49,585 nt of DNA from the NCBI RefSeq assembly GCF_009602465.1, contig NZ_WBKP01000026.1:1-49585 (forward strand), given 5' to 3'. The notes under the pieces were generated by a model, which was not told the origin of the DNA, made no database searches, and worked only from the letters and a program-made list of their open reading frames with translations. Made by a program: the position numbers and the translations under genes. The DNA is from Cumulibacter manganitolerans (GTDB lineage Bacteria; Actinomycetota; Actinomycetes; Mycobacteriales; Antricoccaceae). Positions 33,791 through 42,393 of this stretch are shown one piece after another; position 1 is the first letter of the stretch; each line of letters begins with the position of its first letter.

Positions 33791-33866
33791 CCGAGCCCAC
33801 CACCGGCCCCGGGCGGCGGCGGGGCGGGGTGACGAAGATGACCGGGCGCCCCGCCGCCCGCCTGGT

Positions 33867-33872
33867 GATAAT
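33867..33872 (+). promoter_or_regulatory. -10 element of histidine phosphatase gene (leaderless)
   Basis: GATAAT lies 6 nt before ATG 33879. Confidence 0.55.
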
Positions 33873-33878
33873 GGCGCC

Positions 33879-34571
33879 ATGCGACTGCTGCTGATCAGGC
33901 ATGGAGAGACCACCGCCAACGCGGGGCGGATCCTGGACACCGCGCCGCCGGGGCACTCGCTCACCGACCTGGGCCGCCGGCAGGCGGAGGGGCTCGTGCC
34001 GCGCCTGGACGGCCTGCCGGTCGGCGCCATCTACGCCTCCGACCTGGTCCGCACGCAGCAGACCGCGGCACCGCTGGCCGCCCAGCGCGGCATCGAGGTG
34101 CAGGTGCACCCGGACGGCCGCGAGATCTCCGGCGGTGCGCTCGAGGGCGCCACCCACGACGAGGCCTTCGAGCAGTACGCGCACACCGTCTTCTCGTGGG
34201 GCGACGTCCGCCACCGCGGCACCCGGCTCGCCGGTGGCGAGTCCGGGCACGAGGTCCTCGACCGGTTCGACCGGCAGCTCGCGCGCGCCGCCGACGCCGT
34301 GACCGGCCTCGGCGACGCGGCCGTGGTGGTCGCGCACGGCGCGATCATCCGCATCTGGACCAGCTGCCGGGCGCTGGGCGCCGACGCGTCGTTCATCGCC
34401 GGGCACCCGATGCCCAACACCGGGATCGTCGAGCTGCAGGGCGACCCCCGGCAGGGCTGGACCCTGGTGACCTACGACGGGCTGTCGGCCGCCGACATCG
34501 CCGACGGCATCGACGACGCGCGGGCCGACGAGCTGGCTCGCGACGAGCGGCAGGAGTCCTTCGGCGGCTGA
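33879..34571 (+). CDS. Histidine phosphatase (phosphoglycerate-mutase-like) family protein
   Basis: The 230-residue protein opens with the catalytic LLLIRHGETTAN (His8 is phosphorylated), has YASDLVRTQQTA (second conserved Arg), the acid region GREISGGALEG and the C-terminal VVVAHGAIIR with the second catalytic His. This branch contains phosphatases acting on diverse phosphoesters and true cofactor-dependent mutases. The substrate is unknown here. The upstream hexamer implies a leaderless mRNA. Confidence 0.92.
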   Translation: MRLLLIRHGETTANAGRILDTAPPGHSLTDLGRRQAEGLVPRLDGLPVGAIYASDLVRTQQTAAPLAAQRGIEVQVHPDGREISGGALEGATHDEAFEQYAHTVFSWGDVRHRGTRLAGGESGHEVLDRFDRQLARAADAVTGLGDAAVVVAHGAIIRIWTSCRALGADASFIAGHPMPNTGIVELQGDPRQGWTLVTYDGLSAADIADGIDDARADELARDERQESFGG

Positions 34572-34588
34572 CCCGCGACGACGGCGGT

Positions 34589-34618
34589 TTGCGCACCGCG
34601 GGCAGCGTCGGCGATAGT
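34589..34618 (+). promoter_or_regulatory. Promoter of alpha/beta hydrolase gene (leaderless)
   Basis: TTGCGC (34589-34594) and GATAGT (34613-34618) are 18 nt apart, and the hexamer lies 7 nt before ATG 34626. Confidence 0.55.
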
Positions 34619-34625
34619 CGGCGGC

Positions 34626-35651
34626 ATGACCTTCGCGATCGAGCAGCGCAGCCACACGACGGACCGGCACACCACCGCCTACCTGCAGGCCGGGCCGGAC
34701 GGCGGGCCGCTGCTGATCTTCTGCCACGGCTGGCCCGAGCTGTCGCACTCGTGGCGTCACGTCCTGCCGGTGCTCGCCGGCCTGGGCTTCCGGTGCGTGG
34801 CGCCGGACATGCGCGGGTACGGCGGCTCCAGCGTCCCGGAAGGCACCGCGGCGTACGCGCAGGAGGAGATCGTCGCCGACATGATCGAGTTGATCGACCA
34901 CCTCGGCGAGCAGCGCGCCGTCTGGGTGGGCCACGACTGGGGCTCGCCGGTGGTGTGGAACATCGCCGGCCACCACCCGGAGCGCACGCGGGCGGTCGCG
35001 TCCCTCGTCGTCCCGTTCCAGCCCCGGGGCTTCTGTCTGGAGACGCTGCTCGACCTCGTCGACCGCGACCTGTATCCCGCCGACGAGTACCCGGCGGGGC
35101 AGTGGGACTACTTCCTGTTCTACGAGGAGAGCTTCGAGCAGGCGCACGCCGACTTCGAGCGGGACGTCGACGCGACCGTCCGGGCCGTCTTCCGCCACGG
35201 CCGGCCCGAGCACCTCACGCGTCCGTCGATCAACGCCATGACCCGCCGCTCGGGCGGCTTCTTCAAGGGCCCGGTGGCCCCCGACCTGCCGCTGGACGAG
35301 CGCGTGCTCACCGAGGAGGACAGGCAGACCTACGTGCGGGCGCTCAGCCGCAACGGGTTCACCGGCCCGGACTCCTGGTACGTCAACGACGAGGCGAACG
35401 CGGCGTACAGCCGCGCCGGCAGCCAGCGCCTGGAGATGCCGGTGCTGTTCCTGCACGGGCGGTACGACGCGGTGTGCCAGACCGTCCGCTCCCGGCTCGC
35501 GGACCCGATGCGCGAGGCCTGTCCCCGGCTGAGCGAGCACATCGTCGACAGCGGTCACTGGATGGCGCAGGAGAAGCCGGTCGCCGTGAACGCGGCGCTG
35601 GCCGGCTGGCTGGCCCGCGAGGTCGCCGACTGGTGGCCCACGCCACGGTAG
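34626..35651 (+). CDS. Alpha/beta hydrolase, soluble epoxide hydrolase-like
   Basis: The 341-residue protein has the oxyanion motif CHGWPELSHSWRH (about 33-45), GYGGSS, the nucleophile elbow GHDWGSPV with Asp about 102, a cap region (about 140-240) and the terminal catalytic His in DSGHWMAQEKP. An Asp nucleophile with HGWP points to epoxide hydrolase or the related haloalkane dehalogenase group rather than esterase. The substrate is unknown. It has its own leaderless-type promoter. Confidence 0.9.
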   Translation: MTFAIEQRSHTTDRHTTAYLQAGPDGGPLLIFCHGWPELSHSWRHVLPVLAGLGFRCVAPDMRGYGGSSVPEGTAAYAQEEIVADMIELIDHLGEQRAVWVGHDWGSPVVWNIAGHHPERTRAVASLVVPFQPRGFCLETLLDLVDRDLYPADEYPAGQWDYFLFYEESFEQAHADFERDVDATVRAVFRHGRPEHLTRPSINAMTRRSGGFFKGPVAPDLPLDERVLTEEDRQTYVRALSRNGFTGPDSWYVNDEANAAYSRAGSQRLEMPVLFLHGRYDAVCQTVRSRLADPMREACPRLSEHIVDSGHWMAQEKPVAVNAALAGWLAREVADWWPTPR

Positions 35652-35696
35652 GCGCTCTCACACCGCCGATCCGTCGCACCGCGCTCCGGATCGTGG

Positions 35697-35702
35697 GATG
35701 AT
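35697..35702 (+). promoter_or_regulatory. Possible -10 element of rlmN
   Basis: GATGAT lies 9 nt before ATG 35712, slightly longer than the 6-7 nt seen at the other leaderless-type genes. Confidence 0.35.
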
Positions 35703-35711
35703 CGACTGTCT

Positions 35712-36830
35712 ATGACTGCCCTTCCGCTCGTCTTCAGCCCGCCCAAGGGCGCGAAGAAGCCGCCGCGCCACCTCGCCGACCTCGACATCGACGGTCGGCG
35801 GGCCGCCGTCGCCGACCTCGGCCTCCCGGCGTTCCGCGCCAACCAGCTCTCCAAGCACTACTTCGAGCGGTTCACCCGCGACCCTGCCGAGCTGACCGAT
35901 CTGCCCGCCGGTGACCGGCAGCGGCTCGCCGACGAGTTCTTCCCGAAGCTGCTGACCGACGTCCGCGACCAGACCTGCGACGCGGGCCTGACCCGCAAGA
36001 CGCTGTGGCGGCTCTTCGACGGCGCGCTGGTCGAGTCGGTCCTGATGCGCTACCCGGATCGCACCACGCTGTGCATCTCCAGCCAGGCCGGCTGCGGCAT
36101 GGCCTGCCCGTTCTGCGCGACCGGCCAGCAGGGCCTGACCCGCAACCTCTCGACGGCCGAGATCGTCGACCAGGTCGTCGTCGCCGCGCGCGTCATGCGC
36201 GACGGCGAGATCGAGGGCGGCCCCGGGCGGCTGTCGAACATCGTGTTCATGGGGATGGGCGAGCCGCTGGCCAACTACAACCGGGTGCTCGCGGCGGTCC
36301 GGCGGATCACCGAGCCCGGACCCGGCGGCCTCGGCATCAGCCAGCGCGGCGTGACCGTGTCCACGGTCGGCCTGGTGCCCGGCATCGAGCGGCTCACCGC
36401 CGAGAAGATGCAGGTGCGGCTCGCGCTGTCGCTGCACACCCCCGACGACGAATTGCGCGACACCCTCGTGCCGATCAACAACCGGTTCAAGGTCGACGAG
36501 GTCCTCGATGCCGCCTGGGGCTACGCCAAGAGCACCGGGCGGCGGGTGTCGATCGAATACGCGCTGATCCGCGACGTGAACGACCAGCCGTGGCGCGCCG
36601 ATCTGCTGGCCAAGCAGCTGCGTCGCCGCGGCGACTTCCCGTGGGTGCACGTCAACCTGATCCCGCTCAACCCGACCCCCGGCTCGAAGTGGGACGCCAG
36701 TCCCAAGCCGGTCGAGCGGGAGTTCGTCCGCCGGCTGATCGCCGGCGGCATCACCACCACCGTACGAGACACCCGCGGGCGCGAGATCGACGGCGCCTGC
36801 GGGCAGCTCGCCGCATTGGAGGACAAGTAA
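35712..36830 (+). CDS. rlmN: Dual-specificity 23S rRNA/tRNA adenine-C2 methyltransferase RlmN
   Basis: Radical-SAM enzyme that methylates A2503 of 23S rRNA and A37 of some tRNAs. The 372-residue protein has the [4Fe-4S] cluster motif CGMACPFC (Cys128, 132, 135), [10 protein letters not shown] for SAM binding, and the C-terminal methyl-carrying cysteine (about Cys363) in [11 protein letters not shown]. Its stop is followed immediately by the GTG of the next gene, so those two are coupled. Confidence 0.97.
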   Translation: MTALPLVFSPPKGAKKPPRHLADLDIDGRRAAVADLGLPAFRANQLSKHYFERFTRDPAELTDLPAGDRQRLADEFFPKLLTDVRDQTCDAGLTRKTLWRLFDGALVESVLMRYPDRTTLCISSQAGCGMACPFCATGQQGLTRNLSTAEIVDQVVVAARVMRDGEIEGGPGRLSNIVFMGMGEPLANYNRVLAAVRRITEPGPGGLGISQRGVTVSTVGLVPGIERLTAEKMQVRLALSLHTPDDELRDTLVPINNRFKVDEVLDAAWGYAKSTGRRVSIEYALIRDVNDQPWRADLLAKQLRRRGDFPWVHVNLIPLNPTPGSKWDASPKPVEREFVRRLIAGGITTTVRDTRGREIDGACGQLAALEDK

Positions 36831-37370
36831 GTGGCAGAACCACGCCCGGAGTTCAGCACCCTCAAGCTCGGCCGCAAGGGCTACGAGTGCACCGCGGTCG
36901 ACACCTTCGTCGACCGCGTGCTGCGCCGCGTGAACGAGGACCGCACCCACGACGGGATGTCCTCGCACGAGCTGGCGATGCCGCTGTTCGACGAGGCCCG
37001 TGGTTCCTCGGCGTACGACGAGGACCAGGTCGATGCCTGGCTGAAGGAGATGCGCACCCGCATCCAGGCGATGGAGTCCAGCCTGCACGAGGAGGACATC
37101 CCGACCGGCCGCGAGGAGGGCTCGGTGCTCGACATGGGCGCCCCTCCGCACTACGCCGACCGCTTCCCGCGGGTGAGCCGGGCCGTGCTCGGGTTCGCGA
37201 CCGCCGAGGTCGACCAGGCCATGGAGCAGCTGCGCGCGGCGTTCGCCGGGGGCCAGGCGCCCACTGCCGAGCAGATCCTCAGCCTGTCGTTCGCCGAGGA
37301 GCAGGGCGGCTACCGGCAGGTCGCGGTGGCGCAGACCCTCGAGCTGATCGCGATGGCGCGGCGCGCCTAG
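36831..37370 (+). CDS. DivIVA-domain protein
   Basis: The 179-residue protein has two DivIVA-like segments: GRKGYECTAVDTFVDRVLRRV (split around residues 14-34) and VLGFATAEVDQAMEQLRAAF (around 119-138). There is no membrane segment and little coiled coil, so it is not a classical Wag31. Proteins of this kind are small DivIVA-domain proteins of unknown role in actinobacteria, perhaps linked to cell-pole or division proteins. The GTG start touches the rlmN stop codon with no gap. A large palindrome lies 11 nt after its stop. Confidence 0.8.
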   Translation: MAEPRPEFSTLKLGRKGYECTAVDTFVDRVLRRVNEDRTHDGMSSHELAMPLFDEARGSSAYDEDQVDAWLKEMRTRIQAMESSLHEEDIPTGREEGSVLDMGAPPHYADRFPRVSRAVLGFATAEVDQAMEQLRAAFAGGQAPTAEQILSLSFAEEQGGYRQVAVAQTLELIAMARRA

Positions 37371-37381
37371 TCCCGACAACC

Positions 37382-37440
37382 TTCTGCGGTGCAGTAGGAC
37401 ACGCTATCGGGCCGATAGCGTGTTCCACTGCACCGCAGAA
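37382..37440. repeat. 59-nt near-perfect palindrome in convergent intergenic region
   Basis: Centred on G37411, 29 base pairs form an almost continuous hairpin: 27 Watson-Crick, one G-U (37398/37424) and one mismatch (37396/37426). Outer arms are TTCTGCGGTGCAGT and ACTGCACCGCAGAA, the inner core CGCTATCGG-g-CCGATAGCG. The single-base centre makes it more cruciform-like than a normal terminator, and there is no T-run. It may terminate both convergent genes, be a REP-like dispersed element, or be a protein site. Confidence 0.9.
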
Positions 37441-37446
37441 TTGCTT

Positions 37447-37471
37447 CGTGGCCGCCGGTGAGGCGGCCACG
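37447..37471 (-). terminator. Hairpin directly after the DUF2631 gene
   Basis: CGTGGCCGCC (37447-37456) and GGCGGCCACG (37462-37471) form a perfect 10-bp stem with a 5-nt loop, one nt past the stop codon of the minus-strand gene. Downstream in that direction is AAGCAATTCTGC, without a clear T-run. Confidence 0.6.
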
Positions 37472-37472
37472 G

Positions 37473-37772
37473 CTACTTGCGCCAGGTGGACTTGCGGCGG
37501 TTGCCGATGCTCACCAGGAGCATGAGCACCAGGATCCCGGCCACGGCGACGAGCCACAGGTCCTCGACCTTGCCGCGATGGTTGCCGAACAGCATTGCGA
37601 GCAGGATCAGCGCGACGACGATGCCCGCCTTGCGGGACGTCGAGCCGTTTCCCTCGTGATGCCAGCCCCAGATGCGGGGGTCGTCGTCGGCGAGCTGGAC
37701 CGCGGCCCGCGTCCGGGCCGGATGCGCCGTGCCGTGATGGACCAACTCGTGATCGGTGCTGGTGCGCGCCAC
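37473..37772 (-). CDS. DUF2631-family membrane protein
   Basis: The 99-residue protein has a soluble N-terminus with the family motif DDPRIWGWHHEG (about 30-41) and two membrane helices (about 49-64 and 72-89), ending in a basic tail RRKSTWRK. Function is unknown, and the family is confined to actinobacteria (Rv2876 in M. tuberculosis, also near rlmN). The GTG start at 37772 is supported by GAGGAGG at a normal distance. Codons upstream in frame lie in the gap to the LOG gene. Confidence 0.88.
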   Translation of the reverse strand: MARTSTDHELVHHGTAHPARTRAAVQLADDDPRIWGWHHEGNGSTSRKAGIVVALILLAMLFGNHRGKVEDLWLVAVAGILVLMLLVSIGNRRKSTWRK

Positions 37773-37910
37773 CGGAACCTCCTCGTAGAAATGTCTGCGG
37801 TCATTCTTCCATCGAGCGCCCTGCCGGCGCGAGCCAGGTCCGCGGCGTGCCGCGAGCGCGATCCACGGCGTTGCGGAGGCCGACGCCTCGGGCCCGGCCA
37901 CCGGTGCGCC

Positions 37911-39035
37911 TCAGCCGGGCCCGAGGGACGACGCGCGGGCGGCGATGGCGGCCGCGGCGTCCTCGACCGAGTCGACCAGGTGCAACGCGCCGTCCATCGC
38001 GCGACCGGCGCCGAGGCTGCGCAGCAGCGGCCAGGCCGGGAGGGTGCGGGTCCAAAAGTGCGTGCCGACGAGCACCGTGGGCACCAGCTGACCGAGCGAG
38101 TAGTAGTTGCGCACGGTCGCCTGGAAGATCTCCTGGACGGTGCCCGCGGCCCCCGGCAGCACCACCAGGCCCTCGGCCTGCGCCAGCAGGATGTCCTCGC
38201 GGATCGCGTTGGAGAAGTACTTGGCGACCAGCTGCGCGAACACGTTCGGCGGCTCGTGGCCGTAGTACCAGGTCGGCACGCCGAGGGAGCGCAGGCCGCC
38301 GGCGCCCGCCTCGGCGATCGCCTCCCGCGCGGCGAACCCGGCGCGCGCCCACTCCGCGACGTCGGTGAACGGCACCACCGCGGACACGAGCCGCAGCGCG
38401 TCGTCCAGCACCGACTCGGGGGCGCCGTACGTCGCCGCGCCGAGGTTCACCGCCTCCATCGCGCCGGGGCCGCCGCCGGAGACCACGCAGAACCGCTCGG
38501 CGAGCAGCCGGCCCAGCCGGGCGGCCTCGGCGTACCCCGCGGTCCCGCGGGCGATGGCGTGACCGCCCATCACCGCGACCGGGCGGGGGTGCGACGCGCG
38601 CAGCACCTCGTCCAGCGCGTCGGTGATCGACGTGTCGTGCAGCGCCGCGTACACGTTGTGCTGGATGTCGTGCCGGCCGCCGGCGGCCTGCGACCACCGG
38701 TAGCACCGGGCGTCCGGGGTCGCCCCGTAGCCGTCGGCCAGGCCGTCGTACAGCTCGTCCGGCGAGTAGAGGGCGGTGCGGTACGGGTCGAAGGGGACCG
38801 CCGGGTTGGACGGGAACAGCAGCGCGCCGTGCCGCCGCAGCGCGGCCTCGGCGTCCGGCGCGAGACTGCCGCCGAGCACCAGCAGCCCGCGCACGTCGCG
38901 CTTGCGCAGCTCGGCGACGATCGGGTCGCCGGCCTCGACGGTGACGCCCTGCAGCCGGACCTCGCCGAGCGGCCCGTCGTACGCCGCGAGCAGGTCCGCC
39001 AGCTGCTCGCGTGACTGGATCTCCACGGGCGTCAT
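37911..39035 (-). CDS. LOG-family (lysine-decarboxylase-like fold) protein
   Basis: The 374-residue protein has a C-terminal Rossmann-like LOG domain with VVSGGGPGAMEAVN (about 186-199) and VLPGAAGTVQEIFQ (about 290-303). The canonical second motif is PGGxGTxxE, and here the second Gly is Ala. About 130 residues at the N-terminus have no obvious motif, so the protein is longer than plant-type LOG (about 200 aa) and nearer to YgdH/PpnN-type nucleotide 5'-monophosphate nucleosidases. The likely reaction is hydrolysis of a nucleotide to base and ribose phosphate. ATG 39035 is chosen over an earlier codon in frame. Confidence 0.83.
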   Translation of the reverse strand: MTPVEIQSREQLADLLAAYDGPLGEVRLQGVTVEAGDPIVAELRKRDVRGLLVLGGSLAPDAEAALRRHGALLFPSNPAVPFDPYRTALYSPDELYDGLADGYGATPDARCYRWSQAAGGRHDIQHNVYAALHDTSITDALDEVLRASHPRPVAVMGGHAIARGTAGYAEAARLGRLLAERFCVVSGGGPGAMEAVNLGAATYGAPESVLDDALRLVSAVVPFTDVAEWARAGFAAREAIAEAGAGGLRSLGVPTWYYGHEPPNVFAQLVAKYFSNAIREDILLAQAEGLVVLPGAAGTVQEIFQATVRNYYSLGQLVPTVLVGTHFWTRTLPAWPLLRSLGAGRAMDGALHLVDSVEDAAAAIAARASSLGPG

Positions 39036-39090
39036 TGTGCCGTCTCGCGGGGCCGGGCGGCGTCCGGCCACCGGGTCGTGCGGTCGGCGG

Positions 39091-40038
39091 CTAGTCCTCG
39101 GCCGCCTGGGGGGCCGTCCGTGGCCGCGGCGTCGCGCCCTGCTGGCCGAGAAGGATGCCGCCGATGACCAGCAGCGCGCCGAGGGGCTCGTTCCAGTGCA
39201 CCGACTCGGCCAGCACGATCACGCCGAGCGTCACGCCCACGATCGGGTTGAGGTAGGTGACCATCGACGCGGTCGTCGCGCCCATCGAGCGCACCACGTT
39301 GTTGTTCAGGATGTAGGCGACGCCGGTGCCGATGCAGCCCAGCAGCAGGATGCACACCACCACCGACGGCGTCAGCTCGGGCCGCCGGGTCATCGCGACC
39401 CAGGGCGTCGCCAGGACGAACAGCAGGCCGCCGATGCCGACCTGCATGGCCGCCAGGGTGATCGGCGAGATGTCGTGCTTGGCGATCACCCGGCGCAGCA
39501 TCACGTAGCCGGCGCCGTAGCACGCGGCGGCGCCCAGGCTCGCGACCTGGCCGAGCAGGCTGCTCGCGCCGGTGATCGACCACGGGTTCAGCAGCACGAG
39601 CACGCCGACGAAGCCGAGCGCCAGCGCGACGTACTTGCGTCCGGTGGGCCGCTCCTGCGGGAGCGCGGCGATCGCGATCAGCATCGTCCACAGCGGCGTG
39701 GTCGCGTTGAAGATGCTCATCAGACCCGAGCCGATGAACTGACCGCCCCAGCTGATCAGGAAGAACGGCGCGACGGTGAGCAGCAGCGACACCGGCACCA
39801 TCTCCAGCCAGAGGCCGCGGTCGCGCGGCCACCGGCGGCGGGTCACCAGCGCGATGAGCACCAGCGTCGTCCCGCCGAGGACGGCGCGGCCCCACGCGAC
39901 CTGGACCGGGCTCAGGCCGCCGAGCGCCACCTTGATGAACAGGAACGACGATCCCCAGATGATCGGCAGCGCGGCGAACTGCAGATAGTCACTCAGCGCA
40001 GGTCCCGCCGTGGTCGTGCTCGTGGTCGATTGAGTCAT
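39091..40038 (-). CDS. EamA/DMT-superfamily transporter
   Basis: The 315-residue protein has ten hydrophobic segments arranged as two EamA repeats. The first starts FAALPIIWGSSFLFIKVAL and the second around SLGAAACYGAGYVMLRRVI. LNPIVGVTLGVIVLAESVHW near the C-terminus is typical of the family. Members export metabolites such as amino acids. The substrate is unknown. The start is ATG 40038. A promoter was not clear. Confidence 0.9.
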   Translation of the reverse strand: MTQSTTSTTTAGPALSDYLQFAALPIIWGSSFLFIKVALGGLSPVQVAWGRAVLGGTTLVLIALVTRRRWPRDRGLWLEMVPVSLLLTVAPFFLISWGGQFIGSGLMSIFNATTPLWTMLIAIAALPQERPTGRKYVALALGFVGVLVLLNPWSITGASSLLGQVASLGAAACYGAGYVMLRRVIAKHDISPITLAAMQVGIGGLLFVLATPWVAMTRRPELTPSVVVCILLLGCIGTGVAYILNNNVVRSMGATTASMVTYLNPIVGVTLGVIVLAESVHWNEPLGALLVIGGILLGQQGATPRPRTAPQAAED

Positions 40039-40120
40039 ACCCCGCCGTTCCGGAAGGCGATTACCGCCGCTGACGATCCCGAGCCGCACCCTACCGAACC
40101 GGAGCAGGGCGGGACGCCGG

Positions 40121-41290
40121 CTACCGGCGCGCCGCGTACCGGCGCATCCCGAGGGCGGCGGCCGCCGTGAGCGGCACCGCGACCGCGCCCGCGACGGCGA
40201 ATACCAGGGTGAAGCGGCCGGCGCCGGCGTACGGTGCGGCGAGGGCCGTCGACAGCGAGCTGCCGACGAACAGGCTCGCGGCGAACAGCGCGACCGCCGT
40301 CCCGCGCGCGGCCGGCACGACGCTCACCGCCCAGGTCTGCAGGGAGGAGTGCAGGAAGGCCCAGCCGCAGCCGAGCAGCAGCGCGCCGGCGATCACCGTG
40401 ACCAGGGTGATCGTGGCGGTGACCGCCGCGAAGGCGAGCAGCATCGCGGTGCCGCCGACCGCGCCGAGCAGCCACATCGGGCGGTGACCGGTCAGCCTGC
40501 TCACCAGCCGCGAGAAGCCCAGCGCGCCGACGCCGTAGGCGGCCACCGCCAGGCCCGCCGCCCCGGCGTCCACGCCACGGGTCGTCGAGAGCGCGGCCGG
40601 CAGGTAGGTCAGCATCCCGAGGACGACGCCGCCCTCGACGAACGCGAGCGCGAAGACCAGGAGCGCCCAGCGGTCGCGCAGGACGACGCCGAGATGGGCC
40701 GCGATGCCGCTGACGCCGCCGCGCCGCGGCTCGGAGATGCCGCGCAGGCCCAGCGCGCAGAGCCCGGCGACGACCGCGGTGAGCCCGAACACCGCCCGCC
40801 AGCTCACCAGGTGGGCGAGCCACCCGGCGAGGGCGGTCGAGACGGCGACCCCGGTGGCCGTCACGGCCAGCAGGTCCGAGAGGGCGCGCTGGCGATGCGC
40901 CGGGCCGACCGTGTCGCCGACGAAGGTGATGGACGCCGGGGCGATCGCGCCGAAGCAGGCCCCCGCGACGGTACGGGCCACGGCGAGCAGCGTGATGCTC
41001 GGCGAGAACGCCGACACCAGGCCGGCCACGCCGGCGATCACCAGCGTCAGCAGCATGGTGCGGCTGCGCCCGATGTGGTCGCTGAGCAGTCCCCATACCG
41101 GCTGGAACACCCCGTAGGCGAGGAAGTAGCCGCCGGCGACGAAGGTGGCCGCGACGGCCAGGCTGGTGTGCAGATCCGCCGCGATCAGCACGATCATCGG
41201 CCCGGTGGCGAAGCGATCGAGGCTGCTCACGAAGGCCGCCGCCGCGACGGCCAGCGGGGCACGCGTGGGGGAGTCCGCTGCCGTGCTCAC
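40121..41290 (-). CDS. MFS transporter
   Basis: The 389-residue protein has about twelve membrane segments. The MFS motif A between helices 2 and 3 is GLLSDHIGRSRTM, and the first half has RTVAGACFGAIAPASITFV. It resembles drug/solute exporters of the DHA1 type, but the substrate is unknown. GTG 41290 is preferred because CATACT lies 6 nt upstream on the minus strand. An alternative start 13 codons earlier would overlap the promoter. Confidence 0.88.
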   Translation of the reverse strand: MSTAADSPTRAPLAVAAAAFVSSLDRFATGPMIVLIAADLHTSLAVAATFVAGGYFLAYGVFQPVWGLLSDHIGRSRTMLLTLVIAGVAGLVSAFSPSITLLAVARTVAGACFGAIAPASITFVGDTVGPAHRQRALSDLLAVTATGVAVSTALAGWLAHLVSWRAVFGLTAVVAGLCALGLRGISEPRRGGVSGIAAHLGVVLRDRWALLVFALAFVEGGVVLGMLTYLPAALSTTRGVDAGAAGLAVAAYGVGALGFSRLVSRLTGHRPMWLLGAVGGTAMLLAFAAVTATITLVTVIAGALLLGCGWAFLHSSLQTWAVSVVPAARGTAVALFAASLFVGSSLSTALAAPYAGAGRFTLVFAVAGAVAVPLTAAAALGMRRYAARR

Positions 41291-41296
41291 CCGGGC

Positions 41297-41302
41297 AGTA
41301 TG
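41297..41302 (-). promoter_or_regulatory. -10 element of MFS gene (leaderless)
   Basis: Read on the minus strand, CATACT lies 6 nt before GTG 41290. Confidence 0.5.
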
Positions 41303-41351
41303 CCGCACGCGGACCGCCGGCGACGGCACACCGACCTGACACCCTCGTCGC

Positions 41352-41357
41352 TACGTT
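41352..41357 (+). promoter_or_regulatory. -10 element of LLM oxidoreductase gene (leaderless)
   Basis: TACGTT lies 6 nt before ATG 41364. Confidence 0.5.
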
Positions 41358-41363
41358 GAGCCC

Positions 41364-42317
41364 ATGACCCGACTCGGATACCAGATCCCGAACTTCACCT
41401 ACCCCGACACCGACGGCGCGGCACTGTTCGACACCGTGCGGCGGCAGGCCGTCGAGGCGGACACCAGCGGCTTCGACACCGTGCTGGTGATGGACCACTT
41501 CTATCAGCTGCCCATGCTCGGGTCCCCGCAGAACGCGATGCTCGAGTGCTACACGCTGCTGTCCGCGCTGGCGCAGCACACCCGGCGTGTTCGGCTGTCG
41601 GCCCTGGTCACCGGCAACACGTACCGCAACCCCGCGCTGCTGGCGAAGACCGTCACCGCGCTCGACGTGGTCTCCGGCGGGCGCGCCCAGCTCGGCATCG
41701 GCGCCGGCTGGTACGAGCTGGAGCACGACTCGCTCGGCTTCGAGTTCGGCACCTTCACCGACCGGTTCGAGCGGCTCGAGGAGGCGCTGCAGATCGTCAT
41801 CGGGATGCTGCGCGGCGAGCGGCCGACCCTCGAGGGCCGGTGGTACCGGGTGCGTGACGCGGTCAACTCGCCGCCTCCGGTCGGCCGGATCCCGGTGATG
41901 ATCGGCGGTGCCGGCGAACGCAAGACGCTGCGGATGGCCGCGCAGTACGCCGACGAGTCGAACATCATCTGCGGCATCGACGAGATCCCCCGCAAGCTCG
42001 CGGCGCTCGACGAGCACTGCGCCCGCCTGGGCCGCGATCGCGGTGAGATCACCGTGACCTACCAGACCAGCGCCTGCATCGCGCCGACCCGCGAGGAGGC
42101 CGAGCACGAGCTGGACGCCGCGGTCTCCGGCATCCCGGAGCTCGCCGCCCGCCGCGGCGGGATGATCGCCGGCGACCCCGCCACCGTGGCGGCGGCGTAC
42201 GAGAAGATCCTCGCGACCGGGGTGGACGGCGTCACGGTGAACCTCCCGGCCAACGGGCACGTCGAGGGCCGGGTGCGGCTGCTCGGGGAGACGCTCGCGC
42301 CGCTGATCACCGGCTAG
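41364..42317 (+). CDS. LLM-class (luciferase-like) F420-dependent oxidoreductase
   Basis: Barrel-type flavin/F420 enzyme of 317 residues. Family features are FDTVLVMDHFYQLP (about 37-50), RVRLSALVTGNTYRNPALLAKT, LDVVSGGRAQLGIGAGWYELEH (split around 102-123) and PVMIGGAGERKTLRMAAQYAD. The GIGAGWYE and ERKTL segments fit the F420-using branch. The substrate is unknown. It lies just before an F420/PPOX-type flavin reductase, which could be a functional partner, though each has its own leaderless-type promoter. Confidence 0.88.
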   Translation: MTRLGYQIPNFTYPDTDGAALFDTVRRQAVEADTSGFDTVLVMDHFYQLPMLGSPQNAMLECYTLLSALAQHTRRVRLSALVTGNTYRNPALLAKTVTALDVVSGGRAQLGIGAGWYELEHDSLGFEFGTFTDRFERLEEALQIVIGMLRGERPTLEGRWYRVRDAVNSPPPVGRIPVMIGGAGERKTLRMAAQYADESNIICGIDEIPRKLAALDEHCARLGRDRGEITVTYQTSACIAPTREEAEHELDAAVSGIPELAARRGGMIAGDPATVAAAYEKILATGVDGVTVNLPANGHVEGRVRLLGETLAPLITG

Positions 42318-42381
42318 CGCCGGCCGCCCGTGCCGCCGAGAGCCGCGCGGGCCGTGCTTGTCAGCGGTCGGCGCGGCGACC

Positions 42382-42387
42382 TACCGT
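42382..42387 (+). promoter_or_regulatory. -10 element of PPOX-class gene (leaderless)
   Basis: TACCGT lies 6 nt before ATG 42394. Confidence 0.5.
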
Positions 42388-42393
42388 GATGCG

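Noticed and set aside
40035-42260. A 741-codon minus-strand frame across parts of the EamA, MFS and LLM genes
   Set aside because: Composition is Arg/Gly/Ala-rich without domains, and it crosses three genes with clear family motifs in other frames.
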